From assembly GCA_963785255.1 (NCBI GenBank), contig CAWAUR010000012.1:248001-312000 (forward strand): a DNA stretch of 64,000 bases. Reading direction: 5' to 3'. The position numbers were made by a program, and so were the translations under genes. The DNA comes from Bog-159 sp963785255. GTDB lineage: Bacteria > Acidobacteriota > Terriglobia > Bryobacterales > Bryobacteraceae. Of this stretch, positions 34,030-42,503 are shown in pieces. Within the stretch, counting starts at the first letter, position 1. The number at the start of each line of letters is the position of its first letter. The notes below the pieces were generated by a model. That model searched no databases. It saw only the letters and a list, made by a program, of their open reading frames with translations, and was not told where the DNA came from.

Positions 34030-34302
34030 CTAAGCGGCGCTGTTGTTGCCGATTTCCTCGCGAATAATGCGGCGTAGGGTTTCTTCCCATTTTGGGGTTT
34101 TCCCCTCGACGTATTCGCGCAGCGCGGAATTGATGAGGGTCTGGTATCCTACTTTGCCGCCGGACCGGTCGGCGATCGCGCCGAAATAGTCGATGAGGTC
34201 TTCATCCAGCCGGATGGTGATTCTCACTTTTTCGGGCTCGGGCGCCGGCTCAGCCACTACGCGGCCCCGCTTACGCTTGCTGAAGTCGTACGTATCCTTC
34301 AT
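34030..34302 (-). CDS. brnA: BrnA-family antitoxin
   Basis: A 90-residue protein with the BrnA layout: an N-terminal DTYDFSKRKRGRV segment, the ribbon-helix-helix KVRITIRLDEDLIDYF, and YQTLINSALREYVEG. BrnA neutralises BrnT and represses the operon through its RHH fold. The ATG overlaps the end of the brnT remnant (ATGA), the normal toxin-first order of brnTA. The C-terminal 25 residues (EETLRRIIREEIGNNSAA) extend past the RHH as usual. The antitoxin is intact although the toxin is not. Confidence 0.93.
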   Translation of the reverse strand: MKDTYDFSKRKRGRVVAEPAPEPEKVRITIRLDEDLIDYFGAIADRSGGKVGYQTLINSALREYVEGKTPKWEETLRRIIREEIGNNSAA

Positions 34303-34589
34303 TGTTGTGCCTCATATTGTTCGCGCTCGGGCCGCTCGGCCGTGCGAGCTGAGATGATCCGGATGTCCTCGCCGCGGTAGCAGTAAACAACTACCAGAAC
34401 TCGCCCTTTGATTCCCATGCCAGGGTCACAAACCGCTGCTCATCCGGGTCGCTTTTCATCGCCGGGAATCGTGATCGCGTAATCGTCGCTAAATACGCCC
34501 GTCGCTTCCGAAAATCTTACGCCGTGCTTTCGAACGTTGGCTGCCGCCTTGTTCGGGTCCCATTCGAAGGGCACGGTTTCATTGTACAT
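34299..34589 (-). pseudogene. brnT: brnT toxin gene with two frameshifts
   Basis: The first frame reads FEWDPNKAAANVRKHGVRF and GVFSDDYAITIPGDE, a BrnT RelE-like toxin. At GATGAAAAG (about 34453-34461) one base is extra; the next frame gives SDPDEQRFVTL. At CCTGGCATGG (about 34406-34415) one base is missing; restoring it gives GMGIKGRVLVVVYCYRGEDI and RIISARTAERPEREQYEAQQ up to the TGA that overlaps brnA. Without both repairs the protein ends after DEKRPG and loses the catalytic C-terminus. The start may be ATG 34589 or, more like the family, GTG 34574. Confidence 0.85.
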
Positions 34590-34592
34590 ATG

Positions 34593-34598
34593 ATTATA
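34593..34598 (-). promoter_or_regulatory. -10 box of brnTA
   Basis: A perfect TATAAT on the minus strand just upstream of brnT. Transcription would begin near 34586, between the ATG 34589 and GTG 34574 start candidates, which favours the GTG. A weak -35 (TTCAAC) lies 18 bases further up, next to two copies of TTTCAACAT that could be BrnA contacts. Confidence 0.5.
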
Positions 34599-34677
34599 TG
34601 CACAGTCAACGGAAATGTTGAAATGTTGAAATACGTCGGCGCGGAAGGCATACAATCGTAGAGATCGATCCACGATT

Positions 34678-35570
34678 ATGGCCAAGAAACAGAAGCCGAC
34701 GCCAGCAACTCGTCCGGCCCACGGTCGGGTACGCTGAGGGTAGTCCGTCGTCGCATGGCAGCCCGTTCGCATTCGCCGAGCAGAATCGCGACGAGTACTA
34801 TCGGGAGACTCACCTGCAGACCATCGAGTTTCAGATTGCGCGGCTCATCGTCGACCGGTTGACGGTAGCGGAGGCCGGCGTGAAAGACCGGCGGCGGCGC
34901 GTGCTGGCTTTACAGTCGCGCCATCAGCTTTTCCCTCAGGTGTTCCGGTACGTGGACGATTACGTACGGCGGAAGGTAAACTTCCAGGGCTGCCACCCGT
35001 GCGAGTTGGGGCTGGAGAAGTATGTCCAGCGGATTGTGGAGCGGTTAGGCGACGCTATTGTGCCGGACGAGTCCGAAGGCGAGGCGCCGTTGATGCCCAT
35101 CACGAATCGGTACAAGCCGATTCGGCGCCACGGCGGAGGTCGATTTCAAAACCACGCGCGCCTGCCATGCGACGATGAAGAGCCACATTGATCAAGTGGT
35201 GTTGGACACCCAGACATGGGAATCGAGTGCGGGCTTCCGGCTGGAGTCGAGCGATGCGGTGCTGTTCTACGCCCGCAACGACCACATGGGGCTGACGATC
35301 CCTTACGAATACATGGGTATCGACCATGCCTATGAGCCAGATTTCCTGGTGCGGCTGCGCGGTGGCGTGACGGTGGTGCTGGAGATAAAGGGCTTCGAAG
35401 ACGACCAAACGAAGGCCAAGCACACCGCGGCGAACCGGTGGGTAGAAGCGGTCAACAATTGGGGCCAATTGGGGAGGTGGGTTTTTCATGTTTGCCGGAA
35501 CCCCCAATTGCTGGACAAAGAAATGGAATACCTGGCGCATGCTGGTGGGAGGCCTATAGGGTCATTATGA
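34678..35570 (+). pseudogene. remnant of a type III-like restriction endonuclease (BPTD_3080-type Res)
   Basis: ATG 34678 opens MAKKQKPTPATRPAHG and stops at TGA 34735. Another frame then carries FAEQNRDEYYRETHLQTIEF and KVNFQGCHPCELGLEKYVQ through PITNRYKPI. At about 35116 an extra C shifts the frame, after which TAEVDFKTTRACHATMKSHI, LTIPYEYMGIDHAYEPDFLV and VLEIKGFEDDQTKAKH follow to the TGA at 35570. The latter parts match the C-terminal nuclease region (PDFLVR...EIKG) of large DEAD-box restriction enzymes. The helicase core of several hundred residues is gone, so this is a gene collapsed by internal deletion plus frameshifts. Confidence 0.75.
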
Positions 35571-35758
35571 GATTCCGCTTTTCCCGCCACGCAGAATGTA
35601 GTCTGGCACGGGCCGTTGGATTTATCAGTCGCGGTTACCGTTCGAAGATGCGACAATGTACCGTAGGGCGGGTCGGGGTGGGCGAGGATGACCAGCCGCC
35701 TGCGGTCGTCACAGTTTATCGGACAAGCAAGATCGTCAAGTACGGGAGCAACAGATGA
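35567..35758 (+). CDS. short DUF4258-like protein, possibly internally deleted
   Basis: A 63-residue protein starting in an ATGA overlap with the restriction remnant. The ends fit DUF4258 (RelE-like toxins): MRFRFSRHAE at the N-terminus and AVVTVYRTSKIVKYG at the C-terminus. The middle is about 20 residues shorter than the family norm and does not align, so part of the core strands is missing. It overlaps the DUF2283 gene by ATGA, the usual pairing of these two families. It may be an inactive toxin. Confidence 0.6.
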   Translation: MRFRFSRHAECSLARAVGFISRGYRSKMRQCTVGRVGVGEDDQPPAVVTVYRTSKIVKYGSNR

Positions 35759-35970
35759 AACTGATTTACGACCCCGATGTGGACGTGCTCAGCGTCCTGC
35801 TAAGCGATGCCTCGATTGCAGAGAGCGATCAAGACAAGCCCGGCGTCATTCTGGATTACGACGCCGGCGGCAATATGGTCGGTCTTGAGATTCTGGATGC
35901 GTCGAAGCGCATGGCGAATCCCATGTCCGTCGAGTATTCCGTTGCGCCGCCGCTACGCCGGCCGGCTTGA
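35755..35970 (+). CDS. DUF2283 protein, likely antitoxin partner
   Basis: A 71-residue protein with the full DUF2283 pattern: MKLIYDPDVDVLSVLLSD, then KPGVILDYDAGGNMVGLEIL and DASKR. DUF2283 proteins typically follow DUF4258 genes and are considered antitoxin-like. Start ATG overlaps the DUF4258 stop. The last residues (SVAPPLRRPA) extend beyond the family core. The following 175 bp up to 36145 contain nothing recognisable. Confidence 0.85.
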   Translation: MKLIYDPDVDVLSVLLSDASIAESDQDKPGVILDYDAGGNMVGLEILDASKRMANPMSVEYSVAPPLRRPA

Positions 35971-36145
35971 GAGAGGCAAGCGCGCGCGTCTTATTCCAAC
36001 TCCTCGTCTGTGACTCCCAGTGAACCCATCTACTTTCAGTGCGGGCCTCCTCTGGGCCAGGTTCCCGCGGCGCAGCCAATTCGGGTCTGGAAAAGACGCC
36101 ATGCGTAGACGTCTGCCCACACAGCGCCTCCGTGCCGATTCTTTC

Positions 36146-37678
36146 TTATTTACTCGCCGGCGCCAGCGTGTAACTCTTCGCCCAGTAAGGCATGTCCCCG
36201 ATCGGATCGCCGCTGATCACGATTTCGACGCGCCGGTTCTGCTTGCGGCCGGCCGCCGTGGCATTGGATGCAATGGGCCGGGTGTCTCCCAAATCGCGCG
36301 CCAGGATGGCGCTCGAGGGCACCGCGTCTCCAATCAGCAGTTCGCGCACGGCCTCGGCGCGCTCGGCGGAAAACGCTTCGTTACCGTCGACCTCCACGGT
36401 AAGTCCCGGATATTCTCTGAGTATGGCTGCCACGCGCGCCATTGAGTCATAGACAGACTGGCTGACATTGGCGCCCCGGAAGGAGGCATCCGGCAGAGTC
36501 AGTGTCAACCCGCGCGGAGTATCGCGCGCGGAGAGCGTTCCGTGGAACTGTTCGAACATACGAAGGCGCACCTCCTTCTTTTGTTGCTCGCCCGTATCCG
36601 CTGGAGTTACCACGCGGACTTGAGGAGCGGGCGGTGGTGGTGGAGGCGCGGCCATGGCGGCATGCGCCTGTGCTTCGGCTTGCGCCCGGGCGGCGCGCTC
36701 CTGGTCGAGCAGGGCGCGCTCGGCGGCGGCCTGGGTCTGCGCCGTCTGAACTGCGGCCTCGGCCTGCGCCCGCAGCGCTTCGGCGCGTGCGGCCTGCTCT
36801 CTGGCCGCGGCTAGCGCATCGTTATGCTTACGCTCCACAGCCAGCGTACGGGCGTCTTCGGCGGTCTGTTCCGCCTGCCGGGCGAGAGTCACTACCACGG
36901 TCATGCCTGCTTTGCTATCGTACGCCGCCTGAGCCCGCCGCAGTTGATCCTGGGCCTTGGCGAAGGTGTCCGGCGCATAGCGGGCGGCATCCGCGGACTG
37001 CGCGATCCCTATGGCGTTCTGCGCCTCATAGATCTCTACCACCGATTGATACCGGTCCATCGACAGACGCGGGCCGCTGGCTTCCGCCGCCGCAGCGCCT
37101 TCTTGCACGTTGTAAGTATAGTTGCCGCGGGGGAGTAACTCATACTTAGCCTGAATAGGTTCCCGATTGCCGATGGTGTCCGGGCGCGGCTGGTTCTCCA
37201 GCACCACCACATCGCTGGGCCGGCGCACCGCGCCGTAGGGTTCGGCGGTGACGATCATACCGAACGCCTGCAGGCCGGTGGTGACCCGCAATTTCGCTTT
37301 ATCCGAGCTGCCTGCGAGCACTTCGCCGAGGTTGTGGGCGTGGCCGTCCGGCGTGATCGCCCACAGCACATAAGTAAGATACTCGGGGCCGTAGCGCGTG
37401 GGAGCCAGTAAGCGTTCGAAATGCGCGTCGATTTCCGTACGCCCCTCTTTCGAGTCGACGATGGCGCCCCCGGCGGCTTGCGGTAACAGGACCGTACCGC
37501 GAAAATCGATCATCGTGGGGCCGTTGCGGTATTGGTAATCGACCGCGCTAACCGTGCGATCGACCACGGTAACCGTGTAAATTGGAACGCTCGCGGGGTG
37601 CACGGGCTGTGTTTGCGCCGGCACCAAGCCCGCGCCGGAAGTAACTAATGTAATGGCGATGAACAGCTTGCCAGTCAT
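36146..37678 (-). CDS. OmpA-family outer membrane protein with DUF4398-like region
   Basis: About 510 residues from ATG 37678; the signal peptide is LFIAITLVTSGAGLVPAQ. Residues 30-220 form a beta-rich domain. Residues 225-370 are Ala/Gln-rich and coiled-coil (DUF4398-like; RYAPDTFAKAQDQLRRAQAA). The C-terminal OmpA-like domain has LTVEVDGNEAFSAERAEAVR and NRRVEIVISG, the peptidoglycan-binding fold, although the usual GHTD is replaced by DGNE. It likely tethers the outer membrane to the cell wall. It lies downstream of glgP on the same strand, separated by a family B repeat. Confidence 0.87.
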   Translation of the reverse strand: MTGKLFIAITLVTSGAGLVPAQTQPVHPASVPIYTVTVVDRTVSAVDYQYRNGPTMIDFRGTVLLPQAAGGAIVDSKEGRTEIDAHFERLLAPTRYGPEYLTYVLWAITPDGHAHNLGEVLAGSSDKAKLRVTTGLQAFGMIVTAEPYGAVRRPSDVVVLENQPRPDTIGNREPIQAKYELLPRGNYTYNVQEGAAAAEASGPRLSMDRYQSVVEIYEAQNAIGIAQSADAARYAPDTFAKAQDQLRRAQAAYDSKAGMTVVVTLARQAEQTAEDARTLAVERKHNDALAAAREQAARAEALRAQAEAAVQTAQTQAAAERALLDQERAARAQAEAQAHAAMAAPPPPPPAPQVRVVTPADTGEQQKKEVRLRMFEQFHGTLSARDTPRGLTLTLPDASFRGANVSQSVYDSMARVAAILREYPGLTVEVDGNEAFSAERAEAVRELLIGDAVPSSAILARDLGDTRPIASNATAAGRKQNRRVEIVISGDPIGDMPYWAKSYTLAPASK

Positions 37679-37783
37679 GGCGGTTTGCCTCGTGGTGTCG
37701 AGAGCAAATCGTCTTCCGTTCCGGGAGAACGGCGGACCGGCGGATGTGCGGGTTGGCACGTAAGCGAGGCGGGCAGCCGAAAA

Positions 37784-37822
37784 GCGGGCCTGCGAGGCCC
37801 GCGCAGGCAGAGTGCCTGCCCA
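37784..37822. repeat. palindromic repeat, family B
   Basis: GCGGGCCT-GCG-AGGCCCGC at 37784-37802 and GGCAGAGTGCCTGCC at 37806-37820 form two adjacent stems between glgP and the OmpA-like gene. Confidence 0.85.
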
Positions 37823-37829
37823 CAAGAGC

Positions 37830-40379
37830 CTAGATGCCGCTCCACTTCAGCAGCGTGGTGCACGGCCGCGTCAACGGATCGTCGCAATGATTCGGGCTGA
37901 TGCGCAGCGCATAGCCCAGACGTCCGGTGCGCTCCGGGATAATCTCTTTTTCGAATATGGCCACGGTGCCGTTTTGTCCCGAGGGAGGCAGCACCATCAC
38001 TTCGGTGTCTTCCAGGCCCCCATCGGTTCCCACGCGCCCCATGACAACTTCGACGCGCACCTCGGTGGGCTGCAACCCGGCCAAATCGATGGCGGCCCGA
38101 ATGGGGACGGGGCGCTCGCTCATAATGGCGCCATTGGGAGCCGAGCCGGTGTCTACGAAGCGCACCTTATCCCACACTTGGCTGACGCGCTCGTTCCAGG
38201 CAGCCTCGGCGCGCGCTTCTTGATAATCGTTGGCGCGAAGCCGCACGGCATCGGCATGCGCCGGGTCATAAAACTCGCGCGCGTATTCCGCCACCATGCG
38301 CCGCGAGTCGAATAGCGGCGTCAAACCCATCAGCGACTGCTTCACGCGCTTCAGCCACTCGCGCGGAATCTGGTCGCGCCGTTCGTAGAACAGCGGCACG
38401 ATCTCGTTTTCCAGCAGATAATAGATTTCACTGGCGTGCAGGCTATCCTGCTCGTCGGAATACGGCTCACGGTCGCCGATGGCCCAGCCGCCGGAGACTT
38501 CATAGGCTTCATCGAACCAGCCGTCCAGGATGCTCAGGTTCAGCACGCCGTTCATGCCCGCTTTCATGCCGCTGGTGCCGCAAGCCTCCTGGCCGCGTTT
38601 GGGCGTGTTCAGCCACAGATCCACTCCCTGAATCATTTCGCGCGCGACTTTCATATCGTAGTCTTCGACGAAGACCAGATGCTTCCACAAATCCCTGTCG
38701 CGGGAAAGCTGCACGATATCGCGGATGAAATTCTTGCCCTCGTTATCGCGCGGGTGCGCCTTGCCGGCGATCACGATCTGCACGGGCATGTCTTTATTCA
38801 GCAGGATGCGCTTGATGCGCTCCACATCGCGGAACAAAAGCGTGGCGCGCTTGTAAGTGGCGAAGCGGCGCGCGAACCCGATGGTGAGTGCGTTGGGGTC
38901 GAGCAGCTCTTCGGTGTGCCGCATTTCCACCGCGGAAGCCTGCCGGCGCAGCGCCGACGAGCGCTGCCGTTCCCGCACGAAATTCACCAAGCGGCGCTTG
39001 CGGCGGCGATGCACCTCGAGCAACTCTTCGTCGGGAATCTCTTTCACCTGCTCCCAAATGCCGGCGTCTGAGTAACGGTCGCGCCAGTCAGGCTGCAAAT
39101 ATTGGTCGTAGAGCGCCGCCAGATCGCCGTTCAGCCAGCTTGTCAGATGCACCCCGTTGGTGACCGAACTGACGGGCACTTCCCAAGTGGGCAGCATGGG
39201 CCATAGATCGCGCCACATCTCCTGCGACACTTCGCGATGCAGTTTGCTGACGGCGTTGCGGTGCGCGGACGCCTTCAATGCCAGAATGGCCATGGAGAAG
39301 CGCTCTTCGCGATTGTTGGGGTCGCGGCGGCCCATAGCCATCAATTGATCGAAATCGATGCCGGTATCGGCGCAATACGCGTTGAAGTAGTGATACATCA
39401 AGCCCGGATCGAACAGATCGATGCCGGCCGGCACGGGTGTGTGGGTGGTGAACACGTTGCTGGCGCGGGTGGCTTGCAAGGCTTCCTCGAAATTCAACCC
39501 ATGTTCGCGCTTGAGCAGGCGAATACGCTCCAGCGCCAGGAACGCCGAATGGCCTTCGTTCATGTGATAGACGGAGGGTTCCAGGCCCACGGCCCTGAGC
39601 GCGCGCAGGCCGCCCACGCCCAGCACGAATTCCTGCCGCATGCGCGTATCGATATCGCCGCCGTAAAGCGAATCCGTGATGCCGCGATCCTGCGGCAATT
39701 CATTATCGGGGATGTTCGTATCGAGAAGATACAAGGAAACTCGCCCCACCTGCATCTTCCAAACCTGAATCATGACCTTGCCGGTAGGCAGGCGCACGAA
39801 CACTTTCAGGTTCTGTCCTTCGGCATCGTGCACCGGAAGCGCGGGCAGCGTATAGAAATCGTTGGTCGGATAGCGTTCCTGCTGCCAGCCATCGGGATTC
39901 AGCACCTGGCGGAAGTAGCCTTGCTGATACAGCAAGCCCACGCCTACCAGCGGCAGATCGCAATCGCTGGACGATTTCAAATGGTCGCCCGAGAGCACCC
40001 CCAAACCGCCGGAATAAATCGGGAGGCATTCCGACAAGCCGTATTCGGCGGAGAAGTAGGCGATCAATTTGCCGTCGGTGCGCGGCTTACCGCCCAGCAC
40101 GTGCAAATCGTAGCGTTGGCACGCCATGTTGTAGAGCGACACATAGCGCGGATCGGCGGCGGCGCGCTGGAGAGCGGCGCGCGAGACACGGCCGAGCATC
40201 AGCACGGGATTGTAATTGCATTCCCGCCACAGATTGGCGTCGAGCCTGCGGAATAGCGCGCGGATCAGCGGCTCCCAGGCCCACAGGATGTTGTAGGCCA
40301 GTTCCGGCATCCTGGAAAGTTGTTCCGGCAGCGCGGGACGGACCAGGAATTCATGAACTGGCTGAATTCGAAATGGCAT
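37830..40379 (-). CDS. glgP: alpha-glucan phosphorylase (GT35)
   Basis: An 849-residue protein of the shorter TIGR02094-type glycogen phosphorylases. Visible motifs are the N-terminal LAYNILWAWEP, AYFSAEYGLSECLPIYSGGLG, MNEGHSAFLALERI, TTHTPVPAG, GKAHPRDNEGKNFI and the PLP-lysine region EACGTSGMKAGMNGVLNLS. It splits alpha-1,4-glucan with phosphate to glucose 1-phosphate in the cytoplasm. The unusual C-terminal 100 residues are a beta-rich extension common in this subfamily. With the GH63 and glucose dehydrogenase genes about 4 kb away, it adds to a local glucan/glucose theme. Confidence 0.95.
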   Translation of the reverse strand: MPFRIQPVHEFLVRPALPEQLSRMPELAYNILWAWEPLIRALFRRLDANLWRECNYNPVLMLGRVSRAALQRAAADPRYVSLYNMACQRYDLHVLGGKPRTDGKLIAYFSAEYGLSECLPIYSGGLGVLSGDHLKSSSDCDLPLVGVGLLYQQGYFRQVLNPDGWQQERYPTNDFYTLPALPVHDAEGQNLKVFVRLPTGKVMIQVWKMQVGRVSLYLLDTNIPDNELPQDRGITDSLYGGDIDTRMRQEFVLGVGGLRALRAVGLEPSVYHMNEGHSAFLALERIRLLKREHGLNFEEALQATRASNVFTTHTPVPAGIDLFDPGLMYHYFNAYCADTGIDFDQLMAMGRRDPNNREERFSMAILALKASAHRNAVSKLHREVSQEMWRDLWPMLPTWEVPVSSVTNGVHLTSWLNGDLAALYDQYLQPDWRDRYSDAGIWEQVKEIPDEELLEVHRRRKRRLVNFVRERQRSSALRRQASAVEMRHTEELLDPNALTIGFARRFATYKRATLLFRDVERIKRILLNKDMPVQIVIAGKAHPRDNEGKNFIRDIVQLSRDRDLWKHLVFVEDYDMKVAREMIQGVDLWLNTPKRGQEACGTSGMKAGMNGVLNLSILDGWFDEAYEVSGGWAIGDREPYSDEQDSLHASEIYYLLENEIVPLFYERRDQIPREWLKRVKQSLMGLTPLFDSRRMVAEYAREFYDPAHADAVRLRANDYQEARAEAAWNERVSQVWDKVRFVDTGSAPNGAIMSERPVPIRAAIDLAGLQPTEVRVEVVMGRVGTDGGLEDTEVMVLPPSGQNGTVAIFEKEIIPERTGRLGYALRISPNHCDDPLTRPCTTLLKWSGI

Positions 40380-40430
40380 CTCTAAGCGTTACTCATTTTA
40401 AGATACCGCAATTGCAGTGCGCCGCTAGTA

Positions 40431-40452
40431 GGACAGGCCTCCTGGCCTGTCC
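40431..40452. repeat. palindromic repeat, family C
   Basis: GGACAGGCC-TCCT-GGCCTGTCC, upstream of glgP. It is followed by two near-identical AGCGTTGCTCG units (40481-40511). Confidence 0.8.
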
Positions 40453-40519
40453 ACAGCCGTCTTCCAGCCGGCTCCAGGCCAGCGTTGCTCGTCCATAGGC
40501 GAGCGTTGCTCGCCAAAGA

Positions 40520-40558
40520 GCGGGCCTACGAGGCCCGCGCAGGCAGAGTGTCTGCCCC
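40520..40558. repeat. palindromic repeat, family B
   Basis: GCGGGCCT-ACG-AGGCCCGC at 40520-40538 and GGCAGA-GTG-TCTGCC at 40542-40556. It sits directly after the TPR gene stop and may work as a transcription terminator or mRNA stabiliser. Confidence 0.82.
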
Positions 40559-40560
40559 AC

Positions 40561-41796
40561 TTACTGCTTCAGCTTCTTCTGCTTCTCTAGCTCCTCCGCT
40601 TTCCTGATCTCCGCCGCTTTCGCGAACGCCACGGCCGACGCCGCGGTATCGCCCTTGCGCCGCAGCAGCAGTCCCAGGTTGTTCCACGCGGCGGCGTTTA
40701 ATCCATCGAGCGCCACCGAATGCCGCAGAGCCTCGATCGCGCCGTCGGCATCGCCCTGTTGCTTCAAAGTCGTGCCCAGGATATACCAGGCATCGTTATA
40801 ATCCGGGCGCGCGGCCACCGCGGCCCGCAATTGCTCGATCGCCTTATCCGGCAAACCCGCGTCGATGTAAGTCAGGCCCAGACTATAATGCGCCTCCGCG
40901 AATGCCGGATCCAGTGCCGCGGCGCGCTCCAGTTCGGCCCGTGCGCGCGCCAGATCGTCGGTCTGCTTGTAGGCGATTCCCAGATCGTAATGCGCGCCGG
41001 CATCGTCCGGATGCTGCTTCACCAGCCCCGACAAATGCTTAATCGCCGCTTGAAAGTCCCCCGCCGCAATGTAAGCGTAGGCCAGATTCACCTGCACATG
41101 AAAATTGCCCGGATCGCGCGTCAGAATGCTGCGAAATTCTTTTTCGCCCGCCGCCGGATCGCCCGATCTCACCAGCGCATCGCCGTAACTGTTCCGCACC
41201 GTATCGTTGTTCGGATGGATGCCGAGCGCCCTCCGATAGGCATCCCGCGCTTCTTTGTAGCGGCTCAATTTCAAATAGGCATCGCCCAGATTCGCCCACA
41301 CCTCGGCATTGGCGGGTAATTGCCGGCTCGCCCGCGCCAGTTCCGCGGCGGCTTCCCGGAAATGCGCCGTCTGCATATAGGCCACGCCCAACCGGTATCG
41401 ATATTCGGCCTGATCGGGCGCCAGCGCCACGGCTTTTTGCAATGCCCGCACCGCCGGTCCAGCCTGCCCGGTCAACCACTGCGCCACGCCCAGGTGGTAC
41501 CAGGCGGAAGCCATCTTGGGATCCAATTCCGTGGCGCGCTGAAAATGGCTGATGGCCTCGGAGGAGCGGTTGGTGGAAGCCAGCAGGAAGCCGATTTCAT
41601 CCTGATACGCGGCGGATTTGGGAGCTAATGCAGCCAGCTTCTCATAGGCCGCCAGCGCGCCATTGGCGTCCCGCGCGGCCAGCCGCTCGCGCGCCGTGGA
41701 TTCGAGCCCCGCAACCGTGTCAGGCCCTTGCGCGGCCAGAGGAAGCCAGAGACACACCAGCAGCCCGCAACGGCGGAGCGGCAGCGGCAGTTTCAT
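40561..41796 (-). CDS. exported TPR-repeat protein
   Basis: About 411 residues from ATG 41796 (GGACGGA immediately upstream; a GTG at 41805 is possible). The signal peptide is CGLLVCLWLPLAAQ. The rest is about eleven TPR units, with repeated YRLGVAYMQ, NLGDAYLKLSRYKEARDAYR and YDLGIAYKQT motifs, so it is a periplasmic or surface protein-interaction scaffold. It is upstream of glgP on the same strand but separated by two repeats, so co-transcription is uncertain. Confidence 0.9.
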   Translation of the reverse strand: MKLPLPLRRCGLLVCLWLPLAAQGPDTVAGLESTARERLAARDANGALAAYEKLAALAPKSAAYQDEIGFLLASTNRSSEAISHFQRATELDPKMASAWYHLGVAQWLTGQAGPAVRALQKAVALAPDQAEYRYRLGVAYMQTAHFREAAAELARASRQLPANAEVWANLGDAYLKLSRYKEARDAYRRALGIHPNNDTVRNSYGDALVRSGDPAAGEKEFRSILTRDPGNFHVQVNLAYAYIAAGDFQAAIKHLSGLVKQHPDDAGAHYDLGIAYKQTDDLARARAELERAAALDPAFAEAHYSLGLTYIDAGLPDKAIEQLRAAVAARPDYNDAWYILGTTLKQQGDADGAIEALRHSVALDGLNAAAWNNLGLLLRRKGDTAASAVAFAKAAEIRKAEELEKQKKLKQ

Positions 41797-41855
41797 TCCG
41801 TCCACACTCGCCCATGATAGCCCATGATAATCGTGCGGCGGCGCGGATGTCTAAT

Positions 41856-42503
41856 TCACTCCTCCCGGAGGGCGGCCATCGAATCGAGCCGCGCGGCGCG
41901 CCACGCCGGCAGATAACTCGCCGCCAGCGTCACGGCGGCAAGCAGCGCCGCCGCCATCGCCAGAATGCCTGCATTCGTGGATTTCAGGCCGAACAGCAGC
42001 GAACCGGCGGCAGATCCGGCCGCCATCGCCAAAGCGGCGCCCACCGCCAATCCGATCAGCAGCAGAGAGGCGGCCTCGCGCATCACCAGCCCCACGAGGT
42101 TACGCCGGTCGGCTCCCAACGCCATGCGGATGCCGATTTCATTGGTGCGCTTCACCACCAGATACGCCATCACGCCGTATAGGCCTATGGCGGCGATCAA
42201 CGCGGCCAACGCGCCAAAGAAGCTCGACAATGTCGCCATCAAACGCTCGCGCAACAACCCTTCGCGGATGGTTTCGTCAAACGCCTGGAAATCCAGCGTA
42301 ATCGCCGGGCTGACCTGCTTGACGACGCTTTTGCAGTGCAGGCAGGCAAGGGCGAGATTCTGGAGAACAGTTTCACCTCCGTGCTGTCGCGCAATTATGT
42401 GATCGACATGAAACGGCAAACGATAGACGTTAGCTGGAAGATGGCAATATTCGCACCGGTCCTGAGCACGTTCTCGGACTTTCCGAACAACATCCCGGTT
42501 CAC
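41856..42503 (-). CDS. chimeric frame: HNH nuclease N-terminus fused to MacB-like permease C-terminus
   Basis: A 215-residue frame starting at GTG 42503. Residues 1-57 are an HNH nuclease beginning (CEYCHLPANVYRLPFHVDHI, GGETVLQNLALACLHC) that stops right after the second zinc Cys pair. From about residue 60 the sequence is the C-terminus of a MacB/ADOP-type ABC permease: VSPAITLDFQAFDETIREGL, GLYGVMAYLVVKRTNEIGIR and YLPAWRAARLDSMAALREE. Neither part is complete: the permease lacks its periplasmic domain and first TM segments. The fusion is most simply a deletion or insertion scar that happened to stay in frame. Confidence 0.75.
   Translation of the reverse strand: MNRDVVRKVRERAQDRCEYCHLPANVYRLPFHVDHIIARQHGGETVLQNLALACLHCKSVVKQVSPAITLDFQAFDETIREGLLRERLMATLSSFFGALAALIAAIGLYGVMAYLVVKRTNEIGIRMALGADRRNLVGLVMREAASLLLIGLAVGAALAMAAGSAAGSLLFGLKSTNAGILAMAAALLAAVTLAASYLPAWRAARLDSMAALREE

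Noticed and set aside
33739..34077. Possible plus-strand protein following the TGTGC boxes
   Set aside because: No ribosome site, no recognisable domain and overlap with brnA; described only as an uncertain frame.
40561..41796. TPR repeats as DNA-level tandem repeats
   Set aside because: The similarity is at the protein level only; codons differ between units.
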